In this document: in pieces, positions 35,485 to 44,383 of the stretch
How the letters are laid out: each line of letters opens with the position of its first letter
Numbering within the stretch: the stretch's first letter is position 1
NCBI RefSeq assembly: GCF_017354985.1
Contig: NZ_CP071501.1
Coordinates: forward strand, 1,321,501 to 1,385,500
Direction of reading: 5' to 3'
From: Shewanella cyperi
GTDB taxonomy: Bacteria; Pseudomonadota; Gammaproteobacteria; Enterobacterales; Shewanellaceae
DNA: 64,000 nt
Made by a program: the position numbers and the translations under genes
The notes under the pieces: model-generated
Told to the model about the DNA's origin: nothing
The model's database searches: none
The model's input: the letters and a program-made list of their open reading frames with translations, nothing else

Positions 35485-37440
35485 ATGACAGATACACAAG
35501 CACAGGCACACACAACAAGTCCAATCCAGGATCCGGCCGAGGCAATGCGGACCGAGGCCAGCGAACAGCCGCAGACGTATTGGCGCGCTGCCGCCGAATT
35601 GCTCCATTGGGACAGCTTCCCAACCCAGATCCTCGATGACAGCCGCTCACCGCTGTATTCCTGGTACACAGATGGCGCGTTGAACAGCTGTTATAACGCC
35701 ATCGATCGCCATGTTGAGGCGGGACGCGGTGAGCAAACCGCCATCCATTACGTCAGCCCGGTCACCGAGACCGCCTACAGCATCAGCTACAACGAGCTGC
35801 TCGCTCAGGTAAAACGCCTGGCGGGCTATCTTGTCAGCCAGGGCGTCCAGCGCGGTGACCGGGTGGTTATCTACATGCCCATGGTGCCGGAAACTGCCTA
35901 TGCCATGCTGGCCTGCGCCCGAATCGGCGCCATACATTCAGTGGTGTTCGGTGGTTTTGCCGCCAATGAGTTGGCCAGCCGCATCAATGACGCCAAACCC
36001 GTGATGGTGCTGTCGGCCTCCTGCGGCATCGAGCCCTCCGGCGTTGTGGCCTATAAGCCCTTGCTGGACTCGGCCTTGGCCCAGGCCGGCCACAAGGTGG
36101 CCAAGTGCCTTATCCTGCAGCGCCCCCAGTATCAGGCCGAGTTGCAGCCCGGCCGCGATGCCGACTGGCAGCAGGCAATGCAAACTGCGCCCGACGCGGA
36201 TTGTGTCAGCGTCAAGGCAACAGATCCGCTCTACATTCTTTACACATCAGGGACCACGGGCCAGCCCAAGGGCGTGGTGCGTGACAACGGTGGCCACGCG
36301 GTGGCGCTCGCCTGGTCGATGAAACACATTTACGACATCGAGGCCGGTGACATCTTTTGGGCCGCCTCGGACGTGGGCTGGGTTGTGGGCCATTCCTATA
36401 TTGTCTATGGCCCGCTGCTGGTGGGTGCCACCACTCTGATGTACGAGGGCAAGCCAGTGGGTACCCCGGATGCCGCCGCTTTCTGGCGCACCATAGCCAA
36501 ATATAAGGTGAAGAGCTTCTTCACCGCGCCGACGGCCATACGTGCCATCAAACGCGAAGATCCCGATGGCCTGCTGCTGCGCGGCGTGGATTTGGGCTGT
36601 CTCAAGCAAATGTTTCTTGCCGGTGAGCGCTGCGATCCCGACACCCTGATCTGGGCCCAGCAGCAGCTTGGCAAACCCGTGATAGATCACTGGTGGCAGA
36701 CAGAAACCGGTTGGCCCGTGGCCTGCAATCTGATGGGGGTGGCCCAGCTGCCAATCAAGCCCGGTTCTCCCGCACGACCTGTGCCCGGCTATCAGGTGCA
36801 GGTGCTCGATGAGTCCGGCAAGCAGGTGGCCGCCGGTGATTACGGCAATGTGGTGATCAAGTTGCCGCTGCCGCCCGGTGCCCTGCCGACCCTGTGGCAA
36901 AATGACCAGCGTTATATCGATAGCTACCTGTCCATGTATCCCGGCTATTACCTGACCGGTGACGCAGGCTACATGGATGAGGACGGTTATCTGTACATCA
37001 TGAGCCGCATCGACGATGTGATTAATGTCGCGGGGCACAGACTGTCCACCGGTCGCTTCGAAGAGGTGTTGTGCCAACATCCGGCGGTGGCCGAGGCCGC
37101 TGTGATAGGTGTCGAGGATAAACTCAAGGGCCAGGTGCCCCTGGGGCTGGTGGTGCTGAAAAATGGCGTCACTCTGGGCGATGATGAACTCAGGCAACAG
37201 CTGGTGGCCCTGGTGCGCAGTGAAATTGGCCCGGTGGCAGCCTTTAGGCTGGTGAGCGCCATCCCCAAGCTGCCCAAGACCCGTTCCGGTAAGATTTTGC
37301 GCGCCACCATGCGCAAGATTGCCGACAATCAGGCCTATACGGTTCCTGCCACCATTGAAGATCCCGCCACCCTGGAGCTGGTGCGCCATGTGCTCGGCAA
37401 ACTGGGTTATGCGGACTCCCAGGTGAAAGAGCACAGGTGA
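35485..37440 (+). CDS. prpE: Propionate-CoA ligase-like acyl-CoA synthetase
   Basis: 651 residues from the ATG behind AGGAG; upstream in-frame codons are leader. It is an AMP-forming synthetase of the acetyl/propionyl-CoA class: P-loop YTSGTTGQPKGVVRDNGGHA, WQTETGWP, YLTGDAGYMDEDGYLYIMSRIDDVINVAGHRLSTG, and the C-terminal acylatable lysine region PKTRSGKILR. SDVGWVVGHSYIVYGPLL is as in PrpE. It converts propionate or a related short acid to acyl-CoA. Divergent from liuR, suggesting an acyl-CoA substrate linked to branched-chain acids. Its stop lies inside a short tandem repeat. Confidence 0.88.
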   Translation: MTDTQAQAHTTSPIQDPAEAMRTEASEQPQTYWRAAAELLHWDSFPTQILDDSRSPLYSWYTDGALNSCYNAIDRHVEAGRGEQTAIHYVSPVTETAYSISYNELLAQVKRLAGYLVSQGVQRGDRVVIYMPMVPETAYAMLACARIGAIHSVVFGGFAANELASRINDAKPVMVLSASCGIEPSGVVAYKPLLDSALAQAGHKVAKCLILQRPQYQAELQPGRDADWQQAMQTAPDADCVSVKATDPLYILYTSGTTGQPKGVVRDNGGHAVALAWSMKHIYDIEAGDIFWAASDVGWVVGHSYIVYGPLLVGATTLMYEGKPVGTPDAAAFWRTIAKYKVKSFFTAPTAIRAIKREDPDGLLLRGVDLGCLKQMFLAGERCDPDTLIWAQQQLGKPVIDHWWQTETGWPVACNLMGVAQLPIKPGSPARPVPGYQVQVLDESGKQVAAGDYGNVVIKLPLPPGALPTLWQNDQRYIDSYLSMYPGYYLTGDAGYMDEDGYLYIMSRIDDVINVAGHRLSTGRFEEVLCQHPAVAEAAVIGVEDKLKGQVPLGLVVLKNGVTLGDDELRQQLVALVRSEIGPVAAFRLVSAIPKLPKTRSGKILRATMRKIADNQAYTVPATIEDPATLELVRHVLGKLGYADSQVKEHR

Positions 37441-37478
37441 AAGAGCACAGGTGAAAGAGCACAGGTGAAAGAGCACAG
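37423..37478 (+). repeat. Four tandem 14-bp repeats at the prpE stop
   Basis: GTGAAAGAGCACAG occurs four times head to tail. The prpE stop TGA (37438-37440) is formed in the second copy. Copy-number change above two leaves the protein unchanged. Confidence 0.95.
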
Positions 37479-37502
37479 CTGATTTTCTCAGTCTTCCTCC
37501 TG

Positions 37503-37545
37503 GTGCCGCCGCCCGAATTCAGTCTAGGGACGGCGGCACTTTTTT
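37503..37545 (+). terminator. Rho-independent terminator of prpE
   Basis: GTGCCGCCG and CGGCGGCAC pair around a 19-nt loop, followed by six T residues. Confidence 0.8.
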
Positions 37546-37714
37546 ATCCCCCGCGCGGCTGCAAACTTGCCGCCAACAACGGCTGTTTTGCCTATTCCTC
37601 TGCCGGGTTGTGAGATCCGGCTCCGCTGCTTAGGCTTAAATGTCGGTGTGCATGGCAGCCAATTCAAACGTATGCAAGATAACGGTTTGCTGGTAATTAA
37701 CTTACATTGGCACG

Positions 37715-37759
37715 TATAATCGCCGCCAACTATAAAGGTGCCCGTTTGAGCGGGCGCCG
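37715..37759 (+). promoter_or_regulatory. Candidate gnd promoter and leader hairpin
   Basis: A perfect TATAAT at 37715-37720 lies 65 bp before gnd; no good -35 is seen. A GGTGCCCG/CGGGCGCC hairpin (37738-37759) sits in the leader. Confidence 0.45.
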
Positions 37760-37784
37760 TCTCTGTGACCCGTGGAATAGAACA

Positions 37785-39305
37785 ATGCAACAGCACGCAG
37801 CTCTCGCAGACATTGGGGTTATCGGCCTCGGTGTCATGGGCAAGAACCTTGCCCTCAACATAGTCGACAATGGTTACCGTGTGGCCGCCTTTGACCTGGA
37901 CCAGGCCAAGGTTGAGGCCGCTGTTTCCCAGGCCGCCACTGAAGTGCCGGGGCGCGCCCAAGTCCTTGTTGGTTGTAATAATATTACCGAATTGTTGGCA
38001 AGTCTCAGCAAGCCCAGGCTGCTGCTCTTGTCGGTGCCCGCCGGCAGTCCGGTGGACGGTGTCTGTGACGCCCTGCTCCAGGCAGGCATAGAGGCCGATG
38101 ACATAGTCATAGACACGGGCAACAGCCTGTGGACCGACACAGTTGCCCGTGAACGCCACTATCAAGGCAAGCTGGTATTTTTCAGCTCGGCGGTCTCCGG
38201 CGGTGAAGTGGGCGCCCGTTTCGGTCCTTCCCTGATGCCGAGCGGCAGCGAGGCCGCCTGGCAACGCCTGGCTCCCATCTGGCGCGCCATCGCCGCCAAG
38301 GTGGACCCGCAAACCGGTCTGCCCCTGGTGCGCCTTGAGCCCGGTAACCCGGTGCGTGAAGGTGAGCCCTGCGCCGCCTACATTGGCCCCGCCGGTGCCG
38401 GCCACTATGTGAAGATGGTGCATAACGGTATCGAATATGCCGACATGCAGCTCATTTGCGAGGCCTACCAGTTGCTGAGCCAGGTGCTGGGCCTCAGTGC
38501 CACCGAAGTGGCCGATATCTTCCAGCGCTGGAACCAGGGCAAGCTCAACAGCTACCTGATGGAAATCAGCGCCGAAGTGCTGCGCCAGCAGGATCCCCTG
38601 AGCGGCAAACCCCTGGTGGAAATGATCCTCGACAAGGCGGGCCAGAAGGGCACAGGCCTGTGGACAGCAGTCTCAAGTTTGCAGGTGGGATGCCCGGCGC
38701 CAACCATAGCCGAGGCCGTTTATGCCCGCGCCCTGTCGAACCAGAAGCCGCTGCGCCAGACTCTGGCGACCCGCCTCAAGGGTGCTGAGCCCATGGGACA
38801 GGTGGAGGCCGAAGCCTTTATCGCGGATCTGGAACAGGCCCTGTATTGCGCCAAGATTTGCTGCTATACCCAGGGCTTCCAGTTGATGGCCATGCACGCC
38901 AAAGAGCAGGGCTGGACCCTGGATTTCCGCGCCATCGCCAGCATCTGGCGCGCCGGCTGCATCATACGCGCCACCTTCCTGCAATCCATCATGTCGGCCT
39001 TTGAGGCCGAGCCGCAGCTGAGCAATCTGCTGCTGGATGAGCGTTTTGCCTCGGCACTGAACCAGTCGCAGCAGGCCTGGCGCCGCCTGGTGTCCGGTGC
39101 CGTGCTCGCCGGGGTACCTGCACCCTGCATCACCTCGGCACTGGCTTATTACGACGGCTACCGCTGTGAAACCCTGCCGGCGAACCTGTTGCAGGGCCAG
39201 CGGGATTACTTCGGTGCCCACAGCTTTGAGCGCACCGATACCCCGGCGGGGGAGAAATATCACCTCAACTGGAGCAGCCCCAAGCGTGAGTTGGTAAAAC
39301 TCTGA
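37785..39305 (+). CDS. gnd: 6-phosphogluconate dehydrogenase, decarboxylating
   Basis: 506 residues from MQQHAALADIGVIG. The NADP-binding Rossmann motif GVIGLGVMGKNLALNI is at about 11-26. The substrate loop SSAVSGGEVGARFGPSLMPSG is a slight variant of the usual SGGEEGA form. Catalytic Lys and nearby residues are in GHYVKMVHNGIEY, and the helical C-terminal domain has ILDKAGQKGTG and IWRAGCIIRATFL. It makes ribulose 5-phosphate, CO2 and NADPH in the pentose phosphate pathway. Other pentose phosphate genes are absent from the window. Confidence 0.95.
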   Translation: MQQHAALADIGVIGLGVMGKNLALNIVDNGYRVAAFDLDQAKVEAAVSQAATEVPGRAQVLVGCNNITELLASLSKPRLLLLSVPAGSPVDGVCDALLQAGIEADDIVIDTGNSLWTDTVARERHYQGKLVFFSSAVSGGEVGARFGPSLMPSGSEAAWQRLAPIWRAIAAKVDPQTGLPLVRLEPGNPVREGEPCAAYIGPAGAGHYVKMVHNGIEYADMQLICEAYQLLSQVLGLSATEVADIFQRWNQGKLNSYLMEISAEVLRQQDPLSGKPLVEMILDKAGQKGTGLWTAVSSLQVGCPAPTIAEAVYARALSNQKPLRQTLATRLKGAEPMGQVEAEAFIADLEQALYCAKICCYTQGFQLMAMHAKEQGWTLDFRAIASIWRAGCIIRATFLQSIMSAFEAEPQLSNLLLDERFASALNQSQQAWRRLVSGAVLAGVPAPCITSALAYYDGYRCETLPANLLQGQRDYFGAHSFERTDTPAGEKYHLNWSSPKRELVKL

Positions 39306-39325
39306 CGGCAAAAAGGTTGAACAAG

Positions 39326-39356
39326 AAAAAGGCTTCCCTCGGGGAAGCCTTTTTTG
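39326..39356. terminator. Bidirectional terminator between gnd and menA
   Basis: AAAAAGGCTTCCC-tcg-GGGAAGCCTTTTTT has A and T tracts on both sides and lies between convergent genes. Confidence 0.85.
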
Positions 39357-39370
39357 TGTTGCCCAGCTTA

Positions 39371-40255
39371 TCAGCCCTTGGCGAGCACTATCAGTAAACC
39401 TGCGCAAAACAGCAGACTGAAAATCAGCGTCAGGCGGGCGGTGCGCCCCAGCAGCGGATTGAGGTCGGCGCCGCTCAGCTCGGCAAATTCCCGCGCCAGA
39501 CGGCGGGCTATGATGAGCGACAGTCCGGCGAGAAACACCGGCCAGCCCGGTAACAGCCCCATCAGGAAACCACCGATTATGATGCCAAAGGGCAGGTACA
39601 GCAGGGCCTGATAGAGGATCCTCGCTTGGGCCTCACCCAGACGCACCGCCAGGGTGCGCTTGCCGGCCCGCTCGTCTGTGACCATGTCACGGGTGTTGTT
39701 GACCAGCATGATGGCGGCATTGAGTGACCCTATGGCCGTGCCCAGTAACCAGGCCTCCAGGTTGGTGTGTCCGGCCTGCAGAAAATAACTGCCGACCACG
39801 GCCACCCATCCGAAAAACACCAGCGCTGCCACTTCCCCCAGACCGTGTGATGCCAGCGGGTAGGGGCCGCCGCTGTAACCCAGGGCTGCCAGCATGGAAG
39901 CCGCCGCCAGCAGGGCTATGGGCAGGCCACCGTGCCAAATCAGGATACCGCCGACCGCCAGTGCAGCCAGCAGGCTGGCTATCATGGCCAGGCGCACCTT
40001 GTGGGGCGCTATCAGGCCGCTCTGGCTGACCCGCACCGGCCCCAGTCTGTCTTCGGTGTCTATGCCGTGTTTGAAATCGAAATAATCGTTGGCCAGATTG
40101 ACCGCCACCTGCAGCAGCAGGGCGCAGACAAGGGACGCTATGGCTATGCCAACATGAAAGCTCTCCAGCCCCAATGCCAGGGCGTTGCCTACCAAGAGTG
40201 GACCTATGGCGGCGGGCAGGGTACGGGGCCGTATGGCCAGGAACCAGGGATTCAT
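39371..40255 (-). CDS. menA: 1,4-dihydroxy-2-naphthoate polyprenyltransferase
   Basis: 294 residues, about nine membrane segments, a UbiA-superfamily prenyltransferase of the inner membrane. The first Asp-rich motif is NLANDYFDFKHGID and the second is NNTRDMVTDERAGKRTLAVRLG. The opening MNPWFLAIRPRTLPAAIGPLLVG is characteristic of MenA. It attaches the polyprenyl chain to DHNA in menaquinone synthesis. It appears monocistronic. Confidence 0.94.
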   Translation of the reverse strand: MNPWFLAIRPRTLPAAIGPLLVGNALALGLESFHVGIAIASLVCALLLQVAVNLANDYFDFKHGIDTEDRLGPVRVSQSGLIAPHKVRLAMIASLLAALAVGGILIWHGGLPIALLAAASMLAALGYSGGPYPLASHGLGEVAALVFFGWVAVVGSYFLQAGHTNLEAWLLGTAIGSLNAAIMLVNNTRDMVTDERAGKRTLAVRLGEAQARILYQALLYLPFGIIIGGFLMGLLPGWPVFLAGLSLIIARRLAREFAELSGADLNPLLGRTARLTLIFSLLFCAGLLIVLAKG

Positions 40256-40442
40256 CGCGGGGCGAATGTCCTTATTTAATGGCTAAAGGCGCTTAGCATA
40301 ACAAGTTTTGGCGTCCTTGTGAGCTGGATCTGTTATTGATAAAGCCACTGTATCTTCATGGTTATTTTGTAACCAGTGTCAAGGTTTTACCCGGGGGCCT
40401 GTGCTTTATTTGGCTTGAGGATTCCAGTGAAGGAGCAGACTC

Positions 40443-41333
40443 ATGCGTTTTGACAATCAGCGGGCACTTATCAGCGGTGCCGCGGGTGACCTGGGACGGG
40501 CCTGTACGCTGGCGCTGGCGGAGCGGGGGGCGACCCTGGTGTTGGTTGACAGACCCGAAGCCGCCGAGAACATGGCCTATTTGCGCCAGTCCCTGGCGAC
40601 CCTGGGCTGTGAGCCCAGATGCATCAGCCTGGATCTGGCCGACAGCCAGGCCGTTGCTGCCATGGCCGAAGAGGTGCTGGCAGAAGGCCCGGTGGATCTC
40701 CTGCTCAACAGCGCGGGCATTCGTGTTGCCAAACCCTTTGGCCAGCTGACCCTGGCCGATTGGCGCGCTCAGATGGCGGTGGATCTCGATGCCGCTTTCC
40801 TGCTGACCCAGGCATTCTGGCCCGGCATGTTGGCACGCAAATATGGCCGGGTACTGATGATGAGCGCTGCCACCGCGCTGTTCGGCGATCCCGATATGTG
40901 TGCCTATGGCAGCGCCAAGGCCGCGCTGCTGGGCCTGACCGCCAGCCTGGCCAAAGAGGGCGCCGAGCACAATGTCCATGTCAACAGCCTGAGCGCCCTC
41001 GCCGCTACCTCGATGACGGCCGGTCATTTGGCGCCCCAGGTGCAGGAGCTGTTTCCCAAGGAGCTGTGCACCGCCGCCATGCTGTTCCTGCTCGGTTGTA
41101 AGGCGCCTAACGGCCATCACCTGCAGGCCGCGGGCGGCAGTATCAGCGAACTGTGCCTGGCGGAATATCGCCATCTGTATCTGCTGCCCGAGCAGCGCAC
41201 GCCGGAAATCCTCGCCCAACGTTGGGGCGACATAGTCCGAGCCTATCCGGTACTGGAACACGGCAGTGGTGAGGAGCAGACTCTGGCGCTGGCGCGCCGT
41301 GCCGCCCGGGAAATGGGCGTCAGCATTGACTGA
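40443..41333 (+). CDS. Short-chain dehydrogenase/reductase
   Basis: 296 residues. Classical SDR fold: cofactor motif SGAAGDLGRA (about 9-18), NSAG at about 89-92, catalytic Ser in MSAATALF, and Tyr/Lys of YGSAK at about 158-162. It resembles the 3-hydroxyacyl-CoA dehydrogenase part of multifunctional beta-oxidation proteins. The C-terminal extension of about 70 residues (QRTPEILAQRWGDIV) is longer than in FabG. It lies 89 bp before tesB, so an acyl-CoA role is plausible but unproven. Confidence 0.85.
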   Translation: MRFDNQRALISGAAGDLGRACTLALAERGATLVLVDRPEAAENMAYLRQSLATLGCEPRCISLDLADSQAVAAMAEEVLAEGPVDLLLNSAGIRVAKPFGQLTLADWRAQMAVDLDAAFLLTQAFWPGMLARKYGRVLMMSAATALFGDPDMCAYGSAKAALLGLTASLAKEGAEHNVHVNSLSALAATSMTAGHLAPQVQELFPKELCTAAMLFLLGCKAPNGHHLQAAGGSISELCLAEYRHLYLLPEQRTPEILAQRWGDIVRAYPVLEHGSGEEQTLALARRAAREMGVSID

Positions 41334-41422
41334 CGGCTGTGGGAGCGCGGCTCCGCTCCTCTGGTCAGTGGGGGCTCATGTCTGATAATCTTGGTTAATC
41401 CAAGGTTTAGCTGTGAGTTGCC

Positions 41423-42289
41423 ATGAGTCAGGTATTGAACGACCTAGTGTCTTTGTTGTCCCTGGAACAGCTGGAAATCGGCCTGTACCGGGGCCAGAGC
41501 CAGGATCTGGGTTTTGGCCATGTGTTCGGCGGCCAGGTGATGGGCCAGGCCCTGAGCGCCGCCCGCCAGACTGTGGATCCCGAACGCAAGGTGCATTCGC
41601 TCCATTCCTACTTCCTGCGTGCCGGCGATGAGAAACTGCCCATAGTCTATGACGTGGAGATCATGCGCGACGGCGGCAGTTTCAGTGCCCGCCGGGTCAA
41701 GGCGGTGCAAAAGGGTCGGCCCATCTTCTACATGACCTGCTCCTTCCAGACCCCGGAAGAGGGGTTTTCCCACCAGCAGACCATGCCCCAGGTGCCGGGC
41801 CCCGAAGGCTTGCTGAATCAGCAGGAGCTGGCCATGACCCTGAGGGACAAGGTGCCGGCCAAAATGCTGGAAAAATTCATGGCCGATGCGCCGATTGAGA
41901 TGCGCCTGGTGGCCCCCCACAGCGCCGTGGCGCCGGCATCACGGGAACCGAACCGCTACGTGTGGCTCAGGGCCAACGGCGACCTGCCCCAGGACAGCTG
42001 CATGCACGATTACCTGCTGGCCTATGCCTCCGATTTCAATTTTCTGGTGACCGCCGCCCAACCCCACGGGGTGTCTTTTTTGACGCCGGGGATGCGGATG
42101 GCCACCATAGATCATGCCATGTGGTTCCACCGTCCGGTCGATATTGGCCAGTGGTTGCTGTACAGTATCGACAGCCCCAATGCCAGCGGCGGCCGGGGCT
42201 TCGTTAAAGGGCATTTTTTCAATCGCCAAGGTGAATTGGTGGCATCGGCAACCCAGGAGGGACTGATGCGAATGGTAAAGGATAAATAA
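41423..42289 (+). CDS. tesB: Acyl-CoA thioesterase II
   Basis: 288 residues, tandem double hot-dog fold. The N-terminal motif GHVFGGQVMGQALSAA, the middle SLHSYFLRAGD and the C-terminal ATIDHAMWFHRP with the catalytic Asp identify TesB. It hydrolyses medium- and long-chain acyl-CoA to free acid and CoA in the cytoplasm. The next gene starts at the following base. Confidence 0.95.
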   Translation: MSQVLNDLVSLLSLEQLEIGLYRGQSQDLGFGHVFGGQVMGQALSAARQTVDPERKVHSLHSYFLRAGDEKLPIVYDVEIMRDGGSFSARRVKAVQKGRPIFYMTCSFQTPEEGFSHQQTMPQVPGPEGLLNQQELAMTLRDKVPAKMLEKFMADAPIEMRLVAPHSAVAPASREPNRYVWLRANGDLPQDSCMHDYLLAYASDFNFLVTAAQPHGVSFLTPGMRMATIDHAMWFHRPVDIGQWLLYSIDSPNASGGRGFVKGHFFNRQGELVASATQEGLMRMVKDK

Positions 42290-42685
42290 ATGAAATTGTT
42301 GCAAACCCTGTGGCTTGGCCTGGCATTGTTGTTCTTGGGGGGCTGTGTCACCGTTGAGCCGCCAAAGCCTGTGATAGTCAATGGTGCCGCCGGCTATCTG
42401 GAGAAGCTGTTGTTGCCGCCGGACAGCAATATCACCATTGCCATCATAGATTTGGACACGCCCGGCGTGATTGTGGCCCAGAAGAGCTTCAACATAGTGC
42501 GTGCGCCCGTGCCCTTTAAATTCATATTGCCGGCGGAAACCGTCGATAAAGGCATCAACTATGGCGTGGTGGCCATGATAAAAAATCAGGGCAGGGTGCT
42601 GTTCCAGACCTATGATCGCTTCCCGGTGATCAGCAACGACAAGTACACCACGGAAGTCATAATGCGGGCCGTGGCCAATCCCTGA
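42290..42685 (+). CDS. ybaY: YbaY-family lipoprotein
   Basis: 131 residues. The lipoprotein signal ends in FLGGC (Cys at about 19). The mature domain (LLPPDSNITIAIIDLDTPGVIVAQ, VPFKFILPAETVDKGINYGV) is the beta-sandwich found in YbaY and in YscW-type lipoprotein chaperones. It follows tesB without a gap; ybaY is also next to tesB in E. coli. Function unknown. Confidence 0.85.
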   Translation: MKLLQTLWLGLALLFLGGCVTVEPPKPVIVNGAAGYLEKLLLPPDSNITIAIIDLDTPGVIVAQKSFNIVRAPVPFKFILPAETVDKGINYGVVAMIKNQGRVLFQTYDRFPVISNDKYTTEVIMRAVANP

Positions 42686-42699
42686 ACCGCTTGCCATCC

Positions 42700-43266
42700 A
42701 TGTCTCCCTTAGACCTGCGGCTGCTTACCCTGGTGGCCGACTGTCCGCTGCGGATGCGGGCCCTCAGGCATGCCGCGGCCGTCATGGCTGATGCCGGCAT
42801 CGGGGACTGGTATCTTGCGGCCGGCGCGATTCGCAATCTGGTGTGGGACCAGTTGCACGGTTTTGTCAGCCCAGTGCCGGCGGATCTTGACCTTATCTAC
42901 TTCAACACCCCGGACGGCGACATTGAGTTGGAGCTGCAATTGCAGCAACGCCTCCTACAACTCTCGCCGGACTTACCCTGGTCGGTCAAAGATCAGGGCC
43001 GGATGCACCTGAAAAGCGGTGATGAGCCTTATCACTCCACCCTTGAGGCCATGGGCCGCTGGCCAGAGCAGGAAACCGCCATAGGGGTGCGGCTTGAGGC
43101 CGGAGGACTGCAACTGGCGGCTCCCTTTGGACTTGAGTCCCTGTTTGACCTCAGGCTCAGCCCCAATCCGGCGCGCCCCCTGGCGCTGTTTCACTCCCGT
43201 CTGCAAGCCAAGCGCTGGCTTGTGCAATACCACCTGCTGCGCGCCCTTTCTGTGGCGGCCGATTAA
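42700..43266 (+). CDS. Nucleotidyltransferase-family protein (DUF925-like)
   Basis: 188 residues from an ATG with a weak ribosome site; a TTG three codons earlier is also possible. Family signatures are WYLAAGAIRNLVWDQLHG, PADLDLIYFN and FGLESLFDLRLSPNP. The two Asp of DLDLIYF fit the metal ligands of the polymerase beta-like fold. Substrate unknown. Close spacing to ybaY suggests the same transcript. Confidence 0.82.
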   Translation: MSPLDLRLLTLVADCPLRMRALRHAAAVMADAGIGDWYLAAGAIRNLVWDQLHGFVSPVPADLDLIYFNTPDGDIELELQLQQRLLQLSPDLPWSVKDQGRMHLKSGDEPYHSTLEAMGRWPEQETAIGVRLEAGGLQLAAPFGLESLFDLRLSPNPARPLALFHSRLQAKRWLVQYHLLRALSVAAD

Positions 43267-43438
43267 GCTCTTCCAACATTCCTCTGTGGCTATTGTTCCG
43301 CGGCAACGGACGCCTTTTCACTGTGACAAGGATTTCGTGAAGATGCCGTATGTCAGCCGGTTACCGGCCGAGTTCAGCCTCTGAATTTGTGATCTGATTC
43401 ATGGGCTCATTACCCCAAACTGGGTATCAGATCCTGAA

Positions 43439-43452
43439 TTGATTTGGATCAA
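43439..43452. promoter_or_regulatory. FNR-type box upstream of ompW
   Basis: TTGAT-TTGG-ATCAA is a perfect FNR consensus about 110 bp before ompW. OmpW is FNR-activated in E. coli. The remaining 43267-43560 gap shows no gene. Confidence 0.75.
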
Positions 43453-43561
43453 GAAAAAAATGCAAACACTCTGGCAGGGTAGCCGTCATTCGAACGGGAT
43501 CAGCCCAAAAATAACCCGGGCGCCCAATAAATAAGCCCAAGTGGCCAAATGGAGATTGATG

Positions 43562-44197
43562 ATGAAAAAGAGCACCCTGTCTGCTGTTATCGCCGCCACC
43601 CTGCTGAGTGCAGCCCCTGCCATGGCCCACCAGGCCGGAGATATCCTGGTCCGTGCCGGTGTTGCTACCGTAGCCCCCAATGAGTCCAGCCCAGTGGTGG
43701 CCGGTGTGGCCGAATTTGGCGTCAGTAACAACACCCAGCTGGGTTTGAACTTTGGTTACATGCTGACCGACAACTGGGCGGTGGAACTGCTGGCAGCCAC
43801 ACCTTTCTCCCACGATGTCAGCCTGGGTGCCCTGGGTAAGATTGCCGAAACCAAACACCTGCCACCCACACTGATGGCCCAGTACTACTTTGGCAACGCC
43901 AAGTCCAATGTCCGTCCTTATGTGGGCTTTGGTATCAACTACACCAACTTCTATGACACCAATTTCACCAACGATCTGGATGGTGCCCTGACCGATCTGA
44001 GCCTGAGCACCTCTTTGGGCTGGGCCGCCCATGCCGGTCTGGATTACCAGTTGAACGACAAATGGATGCTGAACGCCTCCGTGTGGTACGCCAAGATTGA
44101 TACCGATGTGAAGTTCAAGCTGGCCGGTGAAGCGGTCAAGGTTAACACCGACATCGACCCTTGGGTCTACATGGTCAGCGTTGGCTATAGCTTCTAA
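43562..44197 (+). CDS. ompW: Outer membrane protein OmpW
   Basis: 211 residues from the second of two adjacent ATG codons, which has better spacing to GGAG. The Sec signal ends in APAMAHQAG. The eight-stranded beta-barrel with AGDILVRAGVATVAP at the start and a terminal aromatic (VSVGYSF) is typical. It forms a narrow hydrophobic channel in the outer membrane. Control by oxygen through the upstream FNR box is likely. A strong terminator follows. Confidence 0.95.
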   Translation: MKKSTLSAVIAATLLSAAPAMAHQAGDILVRAGVATVAPNESSPVVAGVAEFGVSNNTQLGLNFGYMLTDNWAVELLAATPFSHDVSLGALGKIAETKHLPPTLMAQYYFGNAKSNVRPYVGFGINYTNFYDTNFTNDLDGALTDLSLSTSLGWAAHAGLDYQLNDKWMLNASVWYAKIDTDVKFKLAGEAVKVNTDIDPWVYMVSVGYSF

Positions 44198-44217
44198 GCA
44201 AATTACTGACTGAAAAG

Positions 44218-44240
44218 GGCGCCTGCGGGCGCCTTTTTTA
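44218..44240 (+). terminator. Rho-independent terminator of ompW
   Basis: GGGCGCC-tgcg-GGCGCC then six T residues. Confidence 0.85.
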
Positions 44241-44301
44241 TTGCCCGGTACGGGAGGGCTACTGGCGGGGCAAAAGCAGAATACTATTCAAGTTGGCGGT
44301 A

Positions 44302-44329
44302 TAGACATCCAGATGTCTTGGTGTATGAT
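44302..44329 (+). promoter_or_regulatory. MetJ operator overlapping the metA promoter
   Basis: AGACATCC-AGATGTCT (44303-44318) is two tandem met boxes. It overlaps a TAGACA/16 bp/TATGAT promoter, so MetJ with S-adenosylmethionine would block polymerase. Confidence 0.85.
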
Positions 44330-44383
44330 TGTGGCATTAAGGGGCCAAGGCCCTGGTTTTAGGTGAAAGAGGCACACAGCACT

